Below are positions 10,967 through 18,671 of a stretch of DNA of 64,000 nt, piece by piece (the first letter of the stretch is position 1; each line of letters starts with the position of its first letter). A model generated the notes under the pieces. The model was not told where the DNA came from and made no database searches. It was given only the letters and a program-made list of their open reading frames with translations. A program made the translations under genes and the position numbers. The DNA is from Alphaproteobacteria bacterium (GTDB lineage: Bacteria > Pseudomonadota > Alphaproteobacteria > Micropepsales > Micropepsaceae): contig CANJJD010000007.1 in the NCBI GenBank assembly GCA_947474645.1, positions 1-64,000 on the forward strand, given 5' to 3'.

Positions 10967-11404
10967 ATGTTCCTTCGCCCCTTCCTGATCGCCCTGCTGG
11001 TTTCCACCGGCGCGCTTGCCCAGGGCGCAGGTCCCGGCACCAAGCCCGCTGCGGCGCCCGTCAAGAAAACCACCGTCACCGCCGCCATGCCCGCGCCCGA
11101 CGACCGGGCCAAGCAATGGCTGGTGCTGGTGGATGACAAGAATTACGCCCAGAGCTGGAGCGAGGCCGGCAAGGCTTTCCAGAACAGGCAAAAGACCGAG
11201 GCATGGGCCGTGGATGCGGGCAAGCGCCGCGGGCCCCTGGGCGCGGTGGCCAGCCGCAACCTGAAATCCATAGACCTCAGCAAAAGCAATATCGCTGTCA
11301 TCAAGTATGATTCAGTTTTCGCCCATAAGGCGGCGGCGATGGAAACCATTACCCTTGCCTTCGAGAATGGCGGCTGGGTGGTCACGGATTACGCCATAAG
11401 CTGA
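10967..11404 (+). CDS. Exported DUF4019-like protein
   Basis: The 145-residue product begins with a clear signal peptide (MFLRPFLIALLVSTGALAQ), then an alanine/proline/lysine-rich linker, then a domain with WLVLVDDKNYAQSWSEAGKAFQ and a C-terminal GGWVVTDYAIS that resembles DUF4019 proteins. Function is unknown; the family is exported to the periplasm. The ATG at 10967 is preferred over an in-frame TTG at 10946 because it places the signal peptide correctly. It follows sdhA and precedes another small exported protein by 15 bases. Confidence 0.7.
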   Translation: MFLRPFLIALLVSTGALAQGAGPGTKPAAAPVKKTTVTAAMPAPDDRAKQWLVLVDDKNYAQSWSEAGKAFQNRQKTEAWAVDAGKRRGPLGAVASRNLKSIDLSKSNIAVIKYDSVFAHKAAAMETITLAFENGGWVVTDYAIS

Positions 11405-11419
11405 GCGGCAGGAGAGCGC

Positions 11420-11878
11420 ATGAAGCTTGCCATCGTCACCGCCTTGCTTGTCCTGTGTGCCGGCGCCAATAGCGCCTTTGCCGATGCCTGCAGCGGCCGC
11501 GATCACACCGGCGGCACCGTCGCCGGCGGGTTGCTGGGCGGCTTGTTGGGCGGCGTTTTCACCAAGGGCAATGGCGCGGGTATCATCGGCGGCGCGCTGG
11601 TGGGCGGGCTGGCGGGCAACGCCATTTCCCGCGACATGGACTGCGAGGACCGGCCCTATGCCGCCCGCTCTTATAACGACAGCTTCCACGGCCAGGTCGG
11701 CCGCCGTTACGAATGGCGCCGCGGCCGCAATCGCGGCTTTATCGTCACCAACCGCGAATACTACCGGGGCCCGCGCCTGTGCCGCGACTTTACCCAGGTG
11801 GTCTATCGCCGGGGGCGGGAGTTCGACCGCGACGGCACAGTGTGCCAGAGGCACGATGGCGAGTGGGAATTCCTGTAG
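11420..11878 (+). CDS. Exported glycine-zipper protein
   Basis: The 152-residue protein has an N-terminal signal peptide ending near NSAFA, followed by a glycine-zipper segment (GGTVAGGLLGGLLGG and GIIGGALVGGLAGN, about residues 29-70) that resembles the 2TM glycine-zipper domain of outer-membrane lipoproteins such as SlyB. It has no lipobox cysteine. The C-terminal half is rich in arginine and tyrosine and contains several cysteines (DCED, RLCRDF, TVCQRH) that could form disulfides. It probably acts in the envelope; the exact role is unknown. Confidence 0.7.
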   Translation: MKLAIVTALLVLCAGANSAFADACSGRDHTGGTVAGGLLGGLLGGVFTKGNGAGIIGGALVGGLAGNAISRDMDCEDRPYAARSYNDSFHGQVGRRYEWRRGRNRGFIVTNREYYRGPRLCRDFTQVVYRRGREFDRDGTVCQRHDGEWEFL

Positions 11879-11973
11879 AAATCCCCGGAAATGACGGGGT
11901 TTTCAGCTTCGCCGCAAGATTTGAGTAACCATTGACCCGCTAGTCTGGCCCGGCAAACCCTCAGCTTGGTGTC

Positions 11974-12558
11974 ATGGCCGAATCCTGGACAATCAGCGTT
12001 GGTGGCCGCGTCTACGGCCCCTACAGCCTGGAACAGATGCAAGGCTTCCATGCCGAGAACCGGCTGGCGGACCATTCCCTGGTCGCGCGCGCGGGTGAAG
12101 AACAATTCCATGCCGCCTCCGAGGATCCGGAACTGGCGCTGCTGTTCCAGCCGGCCGGCGCCGCCGCCGAACCTGAACCTTCCGTCGAACCCGCGCAGCC
12201 GCACCGCTTCGGCGCCAGCCGCGAGACCGAGACCGACGGCCCGGCCCATTTCGTCATCGTCGCCGACATGAAGTCGCGCTCCATCGCCGGTCTGGAAGAA
12301 GAAATTTTCACCCTGGGCCAGGCGCATCGCTTCGGACCGCAATCCTGGGTCCTGTCCAGCGAAGCCTCGATCAACACCATCCGCAACGCGCTGGTGCAGA
12401 AGCTGGGCAAGATCGACACCCTGTTCATCGTCGATGCCGCCCACGACAAGGCCGCCTGGTTCAATTTCGGCCCCGAGACCGATACCCGCATCCGCAAGAT
12501 GTGGAGCCGTCCCGTCGAACATCAGGGCGCGGAAAAGCGGACCGTCAGGCGGGCCTGA
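11974..12558 (+). CDS. GYF_2 domain protein with possible Cas2/SinR-like C-terminal half
   Basis: The 194-residue protein starts with a GYF_2 (DUF4339) domain at residues 4-55: WTISVGGRVYGPYSLEQM then NRLADHSLVARAG, the usual pattern of this peptide-binding module. A proline/glutamate-rich linker (60-85) leads to a second domain (about 88-175) with the order strand HFVIVADM, helix GLEEEIFTLG, strand QSWVLSSE, helix SINTIRNALVQKL, strand DTLFIVDA. That beta-alpha-beta-alpha-beta pattern, with a serine-rich turn before the second helix, recalls SinR/Cas2-like proteins; this is inference from pattern, not a search. No membrane segment or signal peptide is seen. The 3' end overlaps the converging gamma carbonic anhydrase gene by 14 bases. 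Confidence 0.65.
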   Translation: MAESWTISVGGRVYGPYSLEQMQGFHAENRLADHSLVARAGEEQFHAASEDPELALLFQPAGAAAEPEPSVEPAQPHRFGASRETETDGPAHFVIVADMKSRSIAGLEEEIFTLGQAHRFGPQSWVLSSEASINTIRNALVQKLGKIDTLFIVDAAHDKAAWFNFGPETDTRIRKMWSRPVEHQGAEKRTVRRA

Positions 12559-13066
12559 GGTTCCGGGCATAACGCTGGGCATTGGCGACATACGTTGCCG
12601 CCGAGGTTTCCAGCCCCTGCATCTGCTCCGCCGTCAGATCCCGCACCGCCTTCGCCGGCACTCCCAGGATCAGCTTTCCGTCCTCGAACACCTTGCCCTC
12701 GGTCACCAGCGCGCCCGCGCCCACCAGGCTTTTGGTTCCGATGCGCGCGCGGTTGAGCAGGATCGCGCCCATGCCGATCAGGGAACCATCGCCGACATGC
12801 GCGCTGTGCACAATGACGCGGTGGCCGATGGTGACGCCCCGCCCAATGGTCACGGGCTCTCCCGGATCGGCGTGAATGATGCTATTGTCCTGCACGTTCG
12901 AGTCCGGCCCGATTGTGATCCATTCCTTGTCGCCGCGCAGCACCGCGCCGAACCAGATGCTCGCACCTTTCAGCAGACGCACCTTTCCGATCACCGCTGC
13001 ATCCGGTGCGATCCAGCAACCATCGGCGATCTCGGGCGCGGCGCCATCCAGGGTGTAAATCGGCAT
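12545..13066 (-). CDS. Gamma carbonic anhydrase family protein
   Basis: The 173-residue protein is a left-handed beta-helix of hexapeptide repeats, of the YrdA/CaiE/PaaY group. It shows DAAVIGKVRL and WFGAVLRGD, then the three likely zinc histidines in QDNSIIHAD and GHRVIVHSAHVGDGSLIG, and a C-terminal helix after LGVPAKAVRDL. Only some members have carbonic anhydrase activity, so the reaction is uncertain. It diverges from phoH, with two inverted repeats in the gap, and converges on the GYF_2 gene with a 14-base overlap. Confidence 0.9.
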   Translation of the reverse strand: MPIYTLDGAAPEIADGCWIAPDAAVIGKVRLLKGASIWFGAVLRGDKEWITIGPDSNVQDNSIIHADPGEPVTIGRGVTIGHRVIVHSAHVGDGSLIGMGAILLNRARIGTKSLVGAGALVTEGKVFEDGKLILGVPAKAVRDLTAEQMQGLETSAATYVANAQRYARNLRPA

Positions 13067-13083
13067 CGTCTTTTATCCGTGTG

Positions 13084-13100
13084 TTTCTCGTCGTGAGAAA
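13084..13100. repeat. Inverted repeat TTTCTC-N5-GAGAAA
   Basis: A perfect six-base inverted repeat with a five-base spacer lies 18 bases before the gamma carbonic anhydrase start codon. The position in a divergent intergenic gap suits a protein-binding site, but no regulator is identified. Confidence 0.4.
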
Positions 13101-13137
13101 TTCATACACCTGTCCACGAAAAACGATACCCTGAAGT

Positions 13138-13157
13138 CAGGCGATTTGATTCGCCTG
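13138..13157. repeat. Inverted repeat CAGGCGA-N6-TCGCCTG
   Basis: A perfect seven-base inverted repeat with the spacer TTTGAT sits midway between the divergent gamma carbonic anhydrase and phoH genes and is followed by TTTTAT. It cannot terminate either gene because both start here, so an operator or leader structure is more likely. It also contains one GATTC, a CcrM-type GANTC site. Confidence 0.4.
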
Positions 13158-13280
13158 TTTTATGGGGGAAAACGGCACTGGTGCATCTCGCACTGCGTTC
13201 GCCAACCGAAATTCAGGGCCGGTGCGCCGGGCAGCCCCTCCCCTTCGTTCAACCCAAAGTTCACATCATCGGGAGTATCT

Positions 13281-14030
13281 ATGGCCAAGCGCTCCATGCG
13301 TTCGAAGTCGCGTGACTCTGCCTATGCCCAGCAAAATGTGCACCCGCTTTTTCCGGGCCGTTCGAGCTGGACGCCGCATGATCCCGATGGCCAATTCCGA
13401 GACCGCAAATACGTAAAAAACATCCGGGCGATGAGCCCGGCGCAGCAGCAGTTCATGGATGCCGTGGACAACCAGAGCGTGGTGCTGGCGCTGGGTCCGG
13501 CCGGCACCGGCAAGACCTATCTGGCCATTGCCAAGGCGGTGGAAGCGCTCGAAGCCGGAAAAGTCACCCGCATCGTGCTGTCGCGGCCGGCGGTGGAAGC
13601 GGGCGAGAGCCTGGGCTTCCTGCCCGGCGACCTGCAGGAGAAGCTGGCGCCTTACTTGCGCCCGCTTTACGACGCCCTCACCGAAAGGCTGGGCACCAAG
13701 CGGCTGAAGCAGATGCTGGCCGATGGCATCATCGAAATCGCGCCGGTGGCCTATATGCGCGGCCGTACCCTCAGTGAATGTTTTGTGGTGATCGACGAGG
13801 CGCAGAACTGCACCTACACCCAGATCAAGATGCTGCTGACGCGGCTGGGCTGGCGCTCGACCATGGTGCTGACCGGCGATCCGGACCAGACCGACCTGTT
13901 GCCCGGCATTTCAGGCCTGGCCGACATCGCCGAAAGGCTGGAACGGCTGCCGGACATTCCGGTGGTGCGGCTGGCGGAAGGCGACATTGTCCGCCATCCC
14001 CTGGTCGCGTCCATGCTGACGGTGCTCTGA
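13281..14030 (+). CDS. PhoH family ATPase
   Basis: PhoH-like proteins are P-loop ATPases, related to the N-terminal domain of helicases and linked to RNA handling and phosphate stress. The 249-residue protein has Walker A GPAGTGKTYLA, Walker B CFVVIDEAQNCT, and the TGDPDQTDL motif that follows. A short basic serine/arginine-rich N-terminus (MAKRSMRSKSRDS) precedes the domain. The ATG at 13281 is chosen because GGGAG lies five bases upstream; the reading frame stays open further upstream but that part is not conserved-looking. A strong intrinsic terminator follows. No ybeY or miaB neighbour is present, so this is a stand-alone PhoH. Confidence 0.9.
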   Translation: MAKRSMRSKSRDSAYAQQNVHPLFPGRSSWTPHDPDGQFRDRKYVKNIRAMSPAQQQFMDAVDNQSVVLALGPAGTGKTYLAIAKAVEALEAGKVTRIVLSRPAVEAGESLGFLPGDLQEKLAPYLRPLYDALTERLGTKRLKQMLADGIIEIAPVAYMRGRTLSECFVVIDEAQNCTYTQIKMLLTRLGWRSTMVLTGDPDQTDLLPGISGLADIAERLERLPDIPVVRLAEGDIVRHPLVASMLTVL

Positions 14031-14039
14031 AACAGAAAG

Positions 14040-14068
14040 GCGCGGGCGGTGAGCCGCCTGCGCTTTTT
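14040..14068 (+). terminator. Intrinsic terminator of phoH
   Basis: A ten-pair stem (14040-14049 with 14054-14063, including one G-U pair) closes a TGAG loop and is followed by TTTTT at 14064-14068. It begins ten bases after the phoH stop codon. The T-run touches the last base of the converging small gene. Confidence 0.85.
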
Positions 14069-14355
14069 CAGATGGCCACTTTGAGCAGGACCGCACCGAG
14101 CATGAAGGACCAATAGGCCGCCAGGCTCAGCGCAAAGCCATACGCCGCGCGGCCGCATTCCTTCTTGCGGAACGACCGGGTGGAATTGTTCAAGAGCACG
14201 CTGGGCCCCGCAAACAGCATCACGCCATAATAGGCGTAAGTCGCGGCGCGGGTTTGCGGCTTCGTCTTCGCCAGCAGGCGATAGATATTCGCCACGATGC
14301 CGGACAGGGTCAGGCCTCCCGCCAGCGAGAACAACAACAACAATAGATTTTGCAT
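14068..14355 (-). CDS. Small membrane protein of unknown function
   Basis: The 95-residue product has three hydrophobic segments: LLLLLFSLAGGLTLSGIVANI, YAYYGVMLFAGPSVLL and YGFALSLAAYWSFMLGAVLL. Between the second and third lies a charged loop with NNSTRSFRKKECGRAAYG. I do not recognise a named family, but the ordered hydrophobic and charged regions make it look like a real inner-membrane protein. It converges on the phoH terminator. The next small gene upstream on the same strand ends 13 bases before it. Confidence 0.6.
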   Translation of the reverse strand: MQNLLLLLFSLAGGLTLSGIVANIYRLLAKTKPQTRAATYAYYGVMLFAGPSVLLNNSTRSFRKKECGRAAYGFALSLAAYWSFMLGAVLLKVAI

Positions 14356-14368
14356 GGCCCCGGTCCGG

Positions 14369-14539
14369 TCAGCCTTTCCCGCGTATGAGCGATAGGACGG
14401 CCGCTTTCACCTTGGCCTGGGGCTTGGCCTGATGAATATCGGCCGCCACGGCCCGCCAATGCGGGCTCAGGGGCGGCATGGTGCCGGTGATCAGGGCGAC
14501 GAGGACAAACGCCGTCCCGGCTTTGAAAATATGTGACAT
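14369..14539 (-). CDS. Small exported or anchored peptide
   Basis: A 56-residue product beginning MSHIFKAGTAFVLVALITGTMPP has one hydrophobic segment that could be a signal peptide or anchor, followed by a basic, alanine/lysine-rich tail ending LIRGKG. It precedes the small membrane protein gene on the same strand by 13 bases. A longer in-frame version from 14584 exists but adds an arginine/histidine-rich stretch without an evident ribosome-binding site. Nothing indicates a function. Confidence 0.35.
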   Translation of the reverse strand: MSHIFKAGTAFVLVALITGTMPPLSPHWRAVAADIHQAKPQAKVKAAVLSLIRGKG

Positions 14540-14655
14540 GTACCGAAATGACGCGAAATGGTGTTTCCGGGTGACGCATCGCAAGAATTGGGCAAACCGG
14601 GGCGGCCCACCCCCACGCCCCGGTTTGGCCGGTGTTAGGATCGGGTGGGAGAACC

Positions 14656-15366
14656 ATGAGCGGCACCGGCGACAGCGAGGAAATTCACCGCCATTCCGGC
14701 TGGCTGATCCCGGCCGGCTTTTTCCTGGTCATCCTGCTGCTGTCGGGCCTGTTCCTGGGCTGGTACCTGCGGCCCGGCCCCAAGGCCCCCGCCGCCCCCA
14801 CCGGCCGCTCCACCATGGTGCAGGTCAGCGTGCGCGGCACCGCCTTCACCATTCCCGCCAACTACATGGAAAGCTCCGCGGCGCGCGCCGGTGGCGAGCT
14901 GGATTCCCTGGTCCTGTCGGTGCTGTTTCCCTCCTGGCGCGGCTATTCGGACGGCGATGCCAGGCTGTTCACCGGCAATGCCCCGGACTCGCCTGTCATC
15001 CGCCTGTCGCTGCGCGGCGATCCCAACAATCTGGACGAAGAGGCGCGGCTGCAGCGCATCTACATGCCCTACATCGCCAATCGCAAAGGCGCCGCCGGCC
15101 CGTTCGGCCTGACCCAGTACCGCTTCGCCAGGGACTCCGGCTATGAGCGCAACGACCTGTTCGCCGGCCAGGGCGGCAAAGGGCTGGTGCTGCTGTTGTG
15201 CGAGCGGGTGTCGGCCGATCTGCCCAGCCCCAATTGCCTGGCCATTGACCGGTCGCTGGCGACGAATCTGAGCTTCTCCTACCGCTTCAAGCGCGCCTAT
15301 CTGGCGCGCTGGCAGGAACTCAGTGCCGGCGTGGACGTGTTGATCACGAAATTTCGCAAACCCTAA
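14656..15366 (+). CDS. Membrane-anchored protein of unknown function
   Basis: The 236-residue protein has a short cytoplasmic N-terminus, a single transmembrane helix at about residues 16-37 (WLIPAGFFLVILLLSGLFLGW), an alanine/proline linker, and a soluble, presumably periplasmic domain of about 185 residues with two cysteines (LLCERV and PNCLAI) placed to form a disulfide. The ATG at 14656 is supported by GGGAGA just upstream. I do not recognise the family. It converges on the DUF3126 gene and shares CTAA with it. Confidence 0.65.
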   Translation: MSGTGDSEEIHRHSGWLIPAGFFLVILLLSGLFLGWYLRPGPKAPAAPTGRSTMVQVSVRGTAFTIPANYMESSAARAGGELDSLVLSVLFPSWRGYSDGDARLFTGNAPDSPVIRLSLRGDPNNLDEEARLQRIYMPYIANRKGAAGPFGLTQYRFARDSGYERNDLFAGQGGKGLVLLLCERVSADLPSPNCLAIDRSLATNLSFSYRFKRAYLARWQELSAGVDVLITKFRKP

Positions 15367-15593
15367 CCGCGGGTAGCGGGCGCCTCGGGCAGGTCCATTT
15401 CCAGGATCGCCATGTTGAAGGCATAGGAGACTTCGCCGTCTTCCTCGTCCTTGAACAGCACGCCGACAAACTCGCCGCTGATATGCATCTCGACCGAGTC
15501 CGGCTGCTTGGGACGTTCCACGATGGTGATGGTGTCGAGCCGGAACAGGTTGCGCAGGTATTTTTCCAGGCGCCAGATTTCGCTGCGGGTCAC
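15363..15593 (-). CDS. DUF3126 family protein
   Basis: The 76-residue product starts at a GTG (15593) as MTRSEIWRLEKYLRNLF and contains TITIVERPKQPDSVEMHISGE, then FKDEEDGEVSYAFNMAILE, matching the small DUF3126 family that in alphaproteobacteria usually sits beside cysE, as here. Function is unknown. The frame stays open upstream to 15734, but that part runs through a palindrome-rich, non-coding-looking segment, so the GTG start is preferred. Confidence 0.75.
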   Translation of the reverse strand: MTRSEIWRLEKYLRNLFRLDTITIVERPKQPDSVEMHISGEFVGVLFKDEEDGEVSYAFNMAILEMDLPEAPATRG

Positions 15594-15684
15594 GGCCAAT
15601 TCCTCATCAGTTGGACGGCCTGAAGTCGCATGAAGCGCCACCCCGGTCAAGAAGCTCGTCCCGGCCTCGCGTCGCGCTTGGACG

Positions 15685-15746
15685 CGCGCCGCTGCAGCGT
15701 TCGGCGCTTTCGCAGGTCCACTGGACCTGCTCACCCGCTGCGCGGG
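15685..15746. repeat. Palindrome-rich element between DUF3126 and cysE
   Basis: Three inverted repeats lie within 62 bases: GCGCCG-N10-CGGCGC (15686-15707), GCAGGTCCA-C-TGGACCTGC (15712-15730, perfect nine-base arms) and CCCGC-N3-GCGGG (15734-15746). Such stacked palindromes are typical of dispersed intergenic repeat elements, although copy number cannot be judged from one window. They sit downstream of cysE, so they may also act as its transcript end. Confidence 0.5.
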
Positions 15747-15753
15747 ACGCGCC

Positions 15754-16572
15754 TCACCCAGTACCGTCCGGCAGTTCCTCGATAAAATGATTCATCTGCT
15801 GTGACGGGTTTTCCCCGCAATCGCAGTTGATCAGCTTGGCAGGCACGCCCACGGCGGTGCAGTGGGCCGGCACAGATTTGAGCACCACCGAGCCGGCGCC
15901 GACGCGGCTATATTCGCCCACTTCGATATTGCCCAGGATCTTGGCGCCCAGCGACAGCAGCACGCCGCGGCGGATCTTGGGATGGCGGTCGCCGCTTTCC
16001 TTGCCGGTGCCGCCCAGGGTGACGTCCTGCATGATGGAGACATCATCTTCCACCACCGCGGTCTCGCCGATCACGATGCCGGTGCCATGGTCGAACATGA
16101 TGCCGCGGCCGATTTTGGCGGCGGGATGCACGTCCACGGCAAAAAGCTGGGAGATGCGGCTCTGCAGGAACAGCGCCATGGCGGTGCGGCCGTGCCCCCA
16201 CATCCAATGGGCGATGCGATAGCTCTCCAGCGCATGAAAGCCTTTGTAGAACAGGAAGGCGTCCAGATAGGAATGGCAGGCCGGATCGCGCTCGAACACC
16301 GCCGACAGGTCGGCGCGCAGCGCCTGGCCGAAGCCGTCTTCCTGCGCCACCTGGTCGAACATCTCGCGGATGGCCAGCGGGCTAAGGTCTTCGCCGCCCA
16401 GCTTGCGCGCCAGGTGATAGGACAGCGCCTGCTCCAGCCGGTCATGCTGCAGGATGGTGGCATGGACAAAGCCCGCCAAGGTGGGTTCGCGCGCCGCCAT
16501 GGCTTCGGCCTGCTGGCGCAGGTCGGTCCAGATCGGGTCAACGGAAGCTACTTTTTCGCGCGGGGTCGCCAT
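15754..16572 (-). CDS. cysE: Serine O-acetyltransferase
   Basis: CysE acetylates L-serine with acetyl-CoA, the first step of cysteine synthesis, in the cytoplasm. The 272-residue protein has the N-terminal helical SATase domain with HATILQHDRLEQAL and DPACHSYLDAFLFYKGFHAL, then the hexapeptide left-handed helix with AAKIGRGIMFDHGTGIVIGE, including the catalytic histidine, and a C-terminal GAGSVVLKSVPAHCTAVGVP. The C-terminal tail, which in CysE usually ends in isoleucine to bind CysK, ends in DGTG here, so complex formation of the standard kind is doubtful. It is followed by a palindromic element and the DUF3126 gene. Confidence 0.96.
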   Translation of the reverse strand: MATPREKVASVDPIWTDLRQQAEAMAAREPTLAGFVHATILQHDRLEQALSYHLARKLGGEDLSPLAIREMFDQVAQEDGFGQALRADLSAVFERDPACHSYLDAFLFYKGFHALESYRIAHWMWGHGRTAMALFLQSRISQLFAVDVHPAAKIGRGIMFDHGTGIVIGETAVVEDDVSIMQDVTLGGTGKESGDRHPKIRRGVLLSLGAKILGNIEVGEYSRVGAGSVVLKSVPAHCTAVGVPAKLINCDCGENPSQQMNHFIEELPDGTG

Positions 16573-16696
16573 GATGTTTCCTTAAGGGCCGTGCTTTTAC
16601 CACGAAAGTTTGTAGAATTTCAAAACGCTCAAAACCGGGCTTTTTTCCCGGCAATCGCTAAGATGGGCAGGCTTTCCCCGTTTTTTAAGGTCCCCC

Positions 16697-17284
16697 ATGT
16701 CGAAACAGCCCGCCTTCAACCATCCCGCCCCAAAGGCGCTGGATTTGCTGCTGACCCGCCGCTCCGGCTCGGCCAAGGCGATGAAGGCGCCCGGGCCCTC
16801 TTCCAAGCAGCTCGCGCAGATCCTGCAGGCGGGCGCGCGGGCGCCCGATCACGGCAAGCTGTTTCCCTGGCGCTTCATCGTGTTCGAGGGCAAGGCGCGG
16901 GACCGCGCCGGCGACATACTGGCGGAGGTGATGGAAGCCGAAGGCGAGCGCGCCAAGCAGGTGGAAGAAGAGCGCGCCCGCTTTCTGCGCGCACCGCTGG
17001 TGATCGGCGTGATTTCCACGGCGCGCGAACTGCACAAGATTCCGCTGTGGGAACAGGAACTGTCAGCCGGCGCGGTGTGCCAGAACATCCTGGTGGCGGC
17101 GACAGCGCTGAGCTTTGTCGGCAACTGGCTGACCGAATGGTATGCCTATCATCCCGTGGTGAAGGAAAAGCTGGGCTTGAAACCCGGCGAACGCGTCGCC
17201 GGCTTCATCTATATCGGCACCGCCAAGGACGAGCTGGAAGAACGCCCACGCCCGGAGATGGACAAGATCGTCTCGCGTTTCTAG
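16697..17284 (+). CDS. Nitroreductase family protein, YdjA-like
   Basis: The 195-residue protein belongs to the FMN-dependent nitroreductase superfamily. It has LLTRRSGSAK for FMN phosphate binding, RAPDHGKLFPWRFIVF, which is the YdjA-type signature, and a C-terminal GFIYIGTAKDELEERPRP. The physiological substrate is unknown. AAGG about ten bases upstream of the ATG gives a reasonable ribosome-binding site. It converges on the CBM9-like gene and shares a CTAG with it. The upstream gap (16573-16696), divergent from cysE, is AT-rich and carries a small CCGGG-N7-CCCGG hairpin. Confidence 0.88.
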   Translation: MSKQPAFNHPAPKALDLLLTRRSGSAKAMKAPGPSSKQLAQILQAGARAPDHGKLFPWRFIVFEGKARDRAGDILAEVMEAEGERAKQVEEERARFLRAPLVIGVISTARELHKIPLWEQELSAGAVCQNILVAATALSFVGNWLTEWYAYHPVVKEKLGLKPGERVAGFIYIGTAKDELEERPRPEMDKIVSRF

Positions 17285-18024
17285 TCCACGAACACCAGCT
17301 TGCCGAAACGATCGGGATAATGCGGATCCGCCTTCACCTGCCCTGAATCCGACCATTGCGAAAGCCGGCGGTTGGGTTCGGTGCCATCCCAGCGATTCAG
17401 GTTGGCGATCCAGCGGTCGCCGGTCTTCGGCACCGGGTTGTCCGCCAGGTCGGCAAAGGAGCGCCAGGGAATCGACACTTCCAGGTTCCAGCCCTGGTCC
17501 TGGTCGCTGCTGTTGTTGAGCGAGCCCTTGCTCGTAACCGCCACCCGCGCGCCCGGCAGGTTGTAATTCTTGATGATGCGCTGGGGAAATGGATAGAGAT
17601 AATCGAACAGGACGGCGCGGGCGTTCATTTCAAGGCCGATATACAGGTTCTTGACGCCGGGCGGCGCGATGAAGATTTCAACGGCATCGTCCTTGTAGGT
17701 GGGATCGTCATGCCGGGCCTGCACCGCGGTGAGGTCGCTGTCCTCGCATTCATAGGCGACATAGAGATTGTCATTGTCCCAGGTCAGCCGAGCCACGGTC
17801 TTCTGCTTCTTGCCGGTCTGGTCGGTCCAGGGAAAGACGAACGTCACCGGCTTGGCCGCAGCCCACGCGGCATCGTCGAGTTTGCCGTCAATGCGGGGCG
17901 CAGCCTTGGCGCGATGCACCTCGTAGGTCGGGATGGAGGGAAGATTGGACCGCTGGCCCTGCGCCAGTGCGGGCGCGCCCGTCATCAGCGCAAGGCAGGC
18001 AGACGAGAGAAGAAGCTTTTTCAT
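17281..18024 (-). CDS. Exported carbohydrate-binding family 9-like protein
   Basis: The 247-residue protein has a signal peptide (MKKLLLSSACLALMTGAPALA) and a single domain resembling the CBM9-like fold: APRIDGKLDDAAWAAA, WDNDNLYVAYECEDSD, DDAVEIFIAP and WNLEVSIPW in order. Such domains bind glycans, or occasionally heme in the related DOMON group. No catalytic module is attached. It would act in the periplasm or outside. It lies 11 bases downstream of the queE stop on the same strand but is functionally unrelated to queuosine synthesis as far as can be seen. Confidence 0.8.
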   Translation of the reverse strand: MKKLLLSSACLALMTGAPALAQGQRSNLPSIPTYEVHRAKAAPRIDGKLDDAAWAAAKPVTFVFPWTDQTGKKQKTVARLTWDNDNLYVAYECEDSDLTAVQARHDDPTYKDDAVEIFIAPPGVKNLYIGLEMNARAVLFDYLYPFPQRIIKNYNLPGARVAVTSKGSLNNSSDQDQGWNLEVSIPWRSFADLADNPVPKTGDRWIANLNRWDGTEPNRRLSQWSDSGQVKADPHYPDRFGKLVFVD

Positions 18025-18035
18025 AAATCCCCCTG

Positions 18036-18671
18036 TTAGCGAATACCGATCAGCTTATGGGTTTGCAGCGATAACCGCCACTGCGGATGGTCCAGGCAGT
18101 ATTGCGTGGCCGCCTCGGTATTGGCGGCGCGGGTTGCATTGTCCATCGGCTGCAGGAAGAAATTGCGGAAGTCCTGGCCGGCGAAGCGTTCCGGCGGGGC
18201 GCCGTCCTGGGGATAGACCAGTTTCAGTTCGTCGCCGCGCATCAGTTTCTGTTCGGAATCCGCCTTGGGGCTGACGCAGATCCAGTCAATGCCGGGCGGT
18301 GGCAGCAAGGTGCCGTTGGTTTCGATGCCGATTTCGAAACCCTTCTCATGGAGCGCGTCAATCGCTTCCCGGTCCAGTTGCAGCAACGGCTCGCCGCCGG
18401 TGCACACCACATAGGGCTTGGCTTTGGCCTGGGCGGGCCATTGCGCAAACACGGCGCGGGCCAGTGCCGCCGCATCGGCGAACTTGCCGCCACCGGGACC
18501 GTCTGTTCCAATAAAGTCCGTGTCACAGAATTGGCAGACTGCCTCACCGCGATCCTTTTCCAACCCGCTCCACAGATTGCAGCCGGCAAAGCGCAGGAAC
18601 ACGGCGGCGCGGCCGGTCTGCGCCCCCTCGCCCTGCAAGGTGTAATAGATTTCCTTCACCGAATAGGTCAT
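18036..18671 (-). CDS. queE: 7-carboxy-7-deazaguanine synthase
   Basis: QueE is a radical SAM enzyme that converts 6-carboxy-tetrahydropterin to 7-carboxy-7-deazaguanine on the way to queuosine and preQ0. The 211-residue protein has [21 protein letters not shown], then the cluster cysteines in the extended arrangement C-x14-C-x2-C (CNLWSG to CQFC) rather than CxxxCxxC; this longer form is known in proteobacterial Que[10 protein letters not shown] follows. The ATG at 18671 overlaps the queC stop by ATGA, showing translational coupling. A longer start at 18722 would intrude into queC. Confidence 0.94.
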   Translation of the reverse strand: MTYSVKEIYYTLQGEGAQTGRAAVFLRFAGCNLWSGLEKDRGEAVCQFCDTDFIGTDGPGGGKFADAAALARAVFAQWPAQAKAKPYVVCTGGEPLLQLDREAIDALHEKGFEIGIETNGTLLPPPGIDWICVSPKADSEQKLMRGDELKLVYPQDGAPPERFAGQDFRNFFLQPMDNATRAANTEAATQYCLDHPQWRLSLQTHKLIGIR

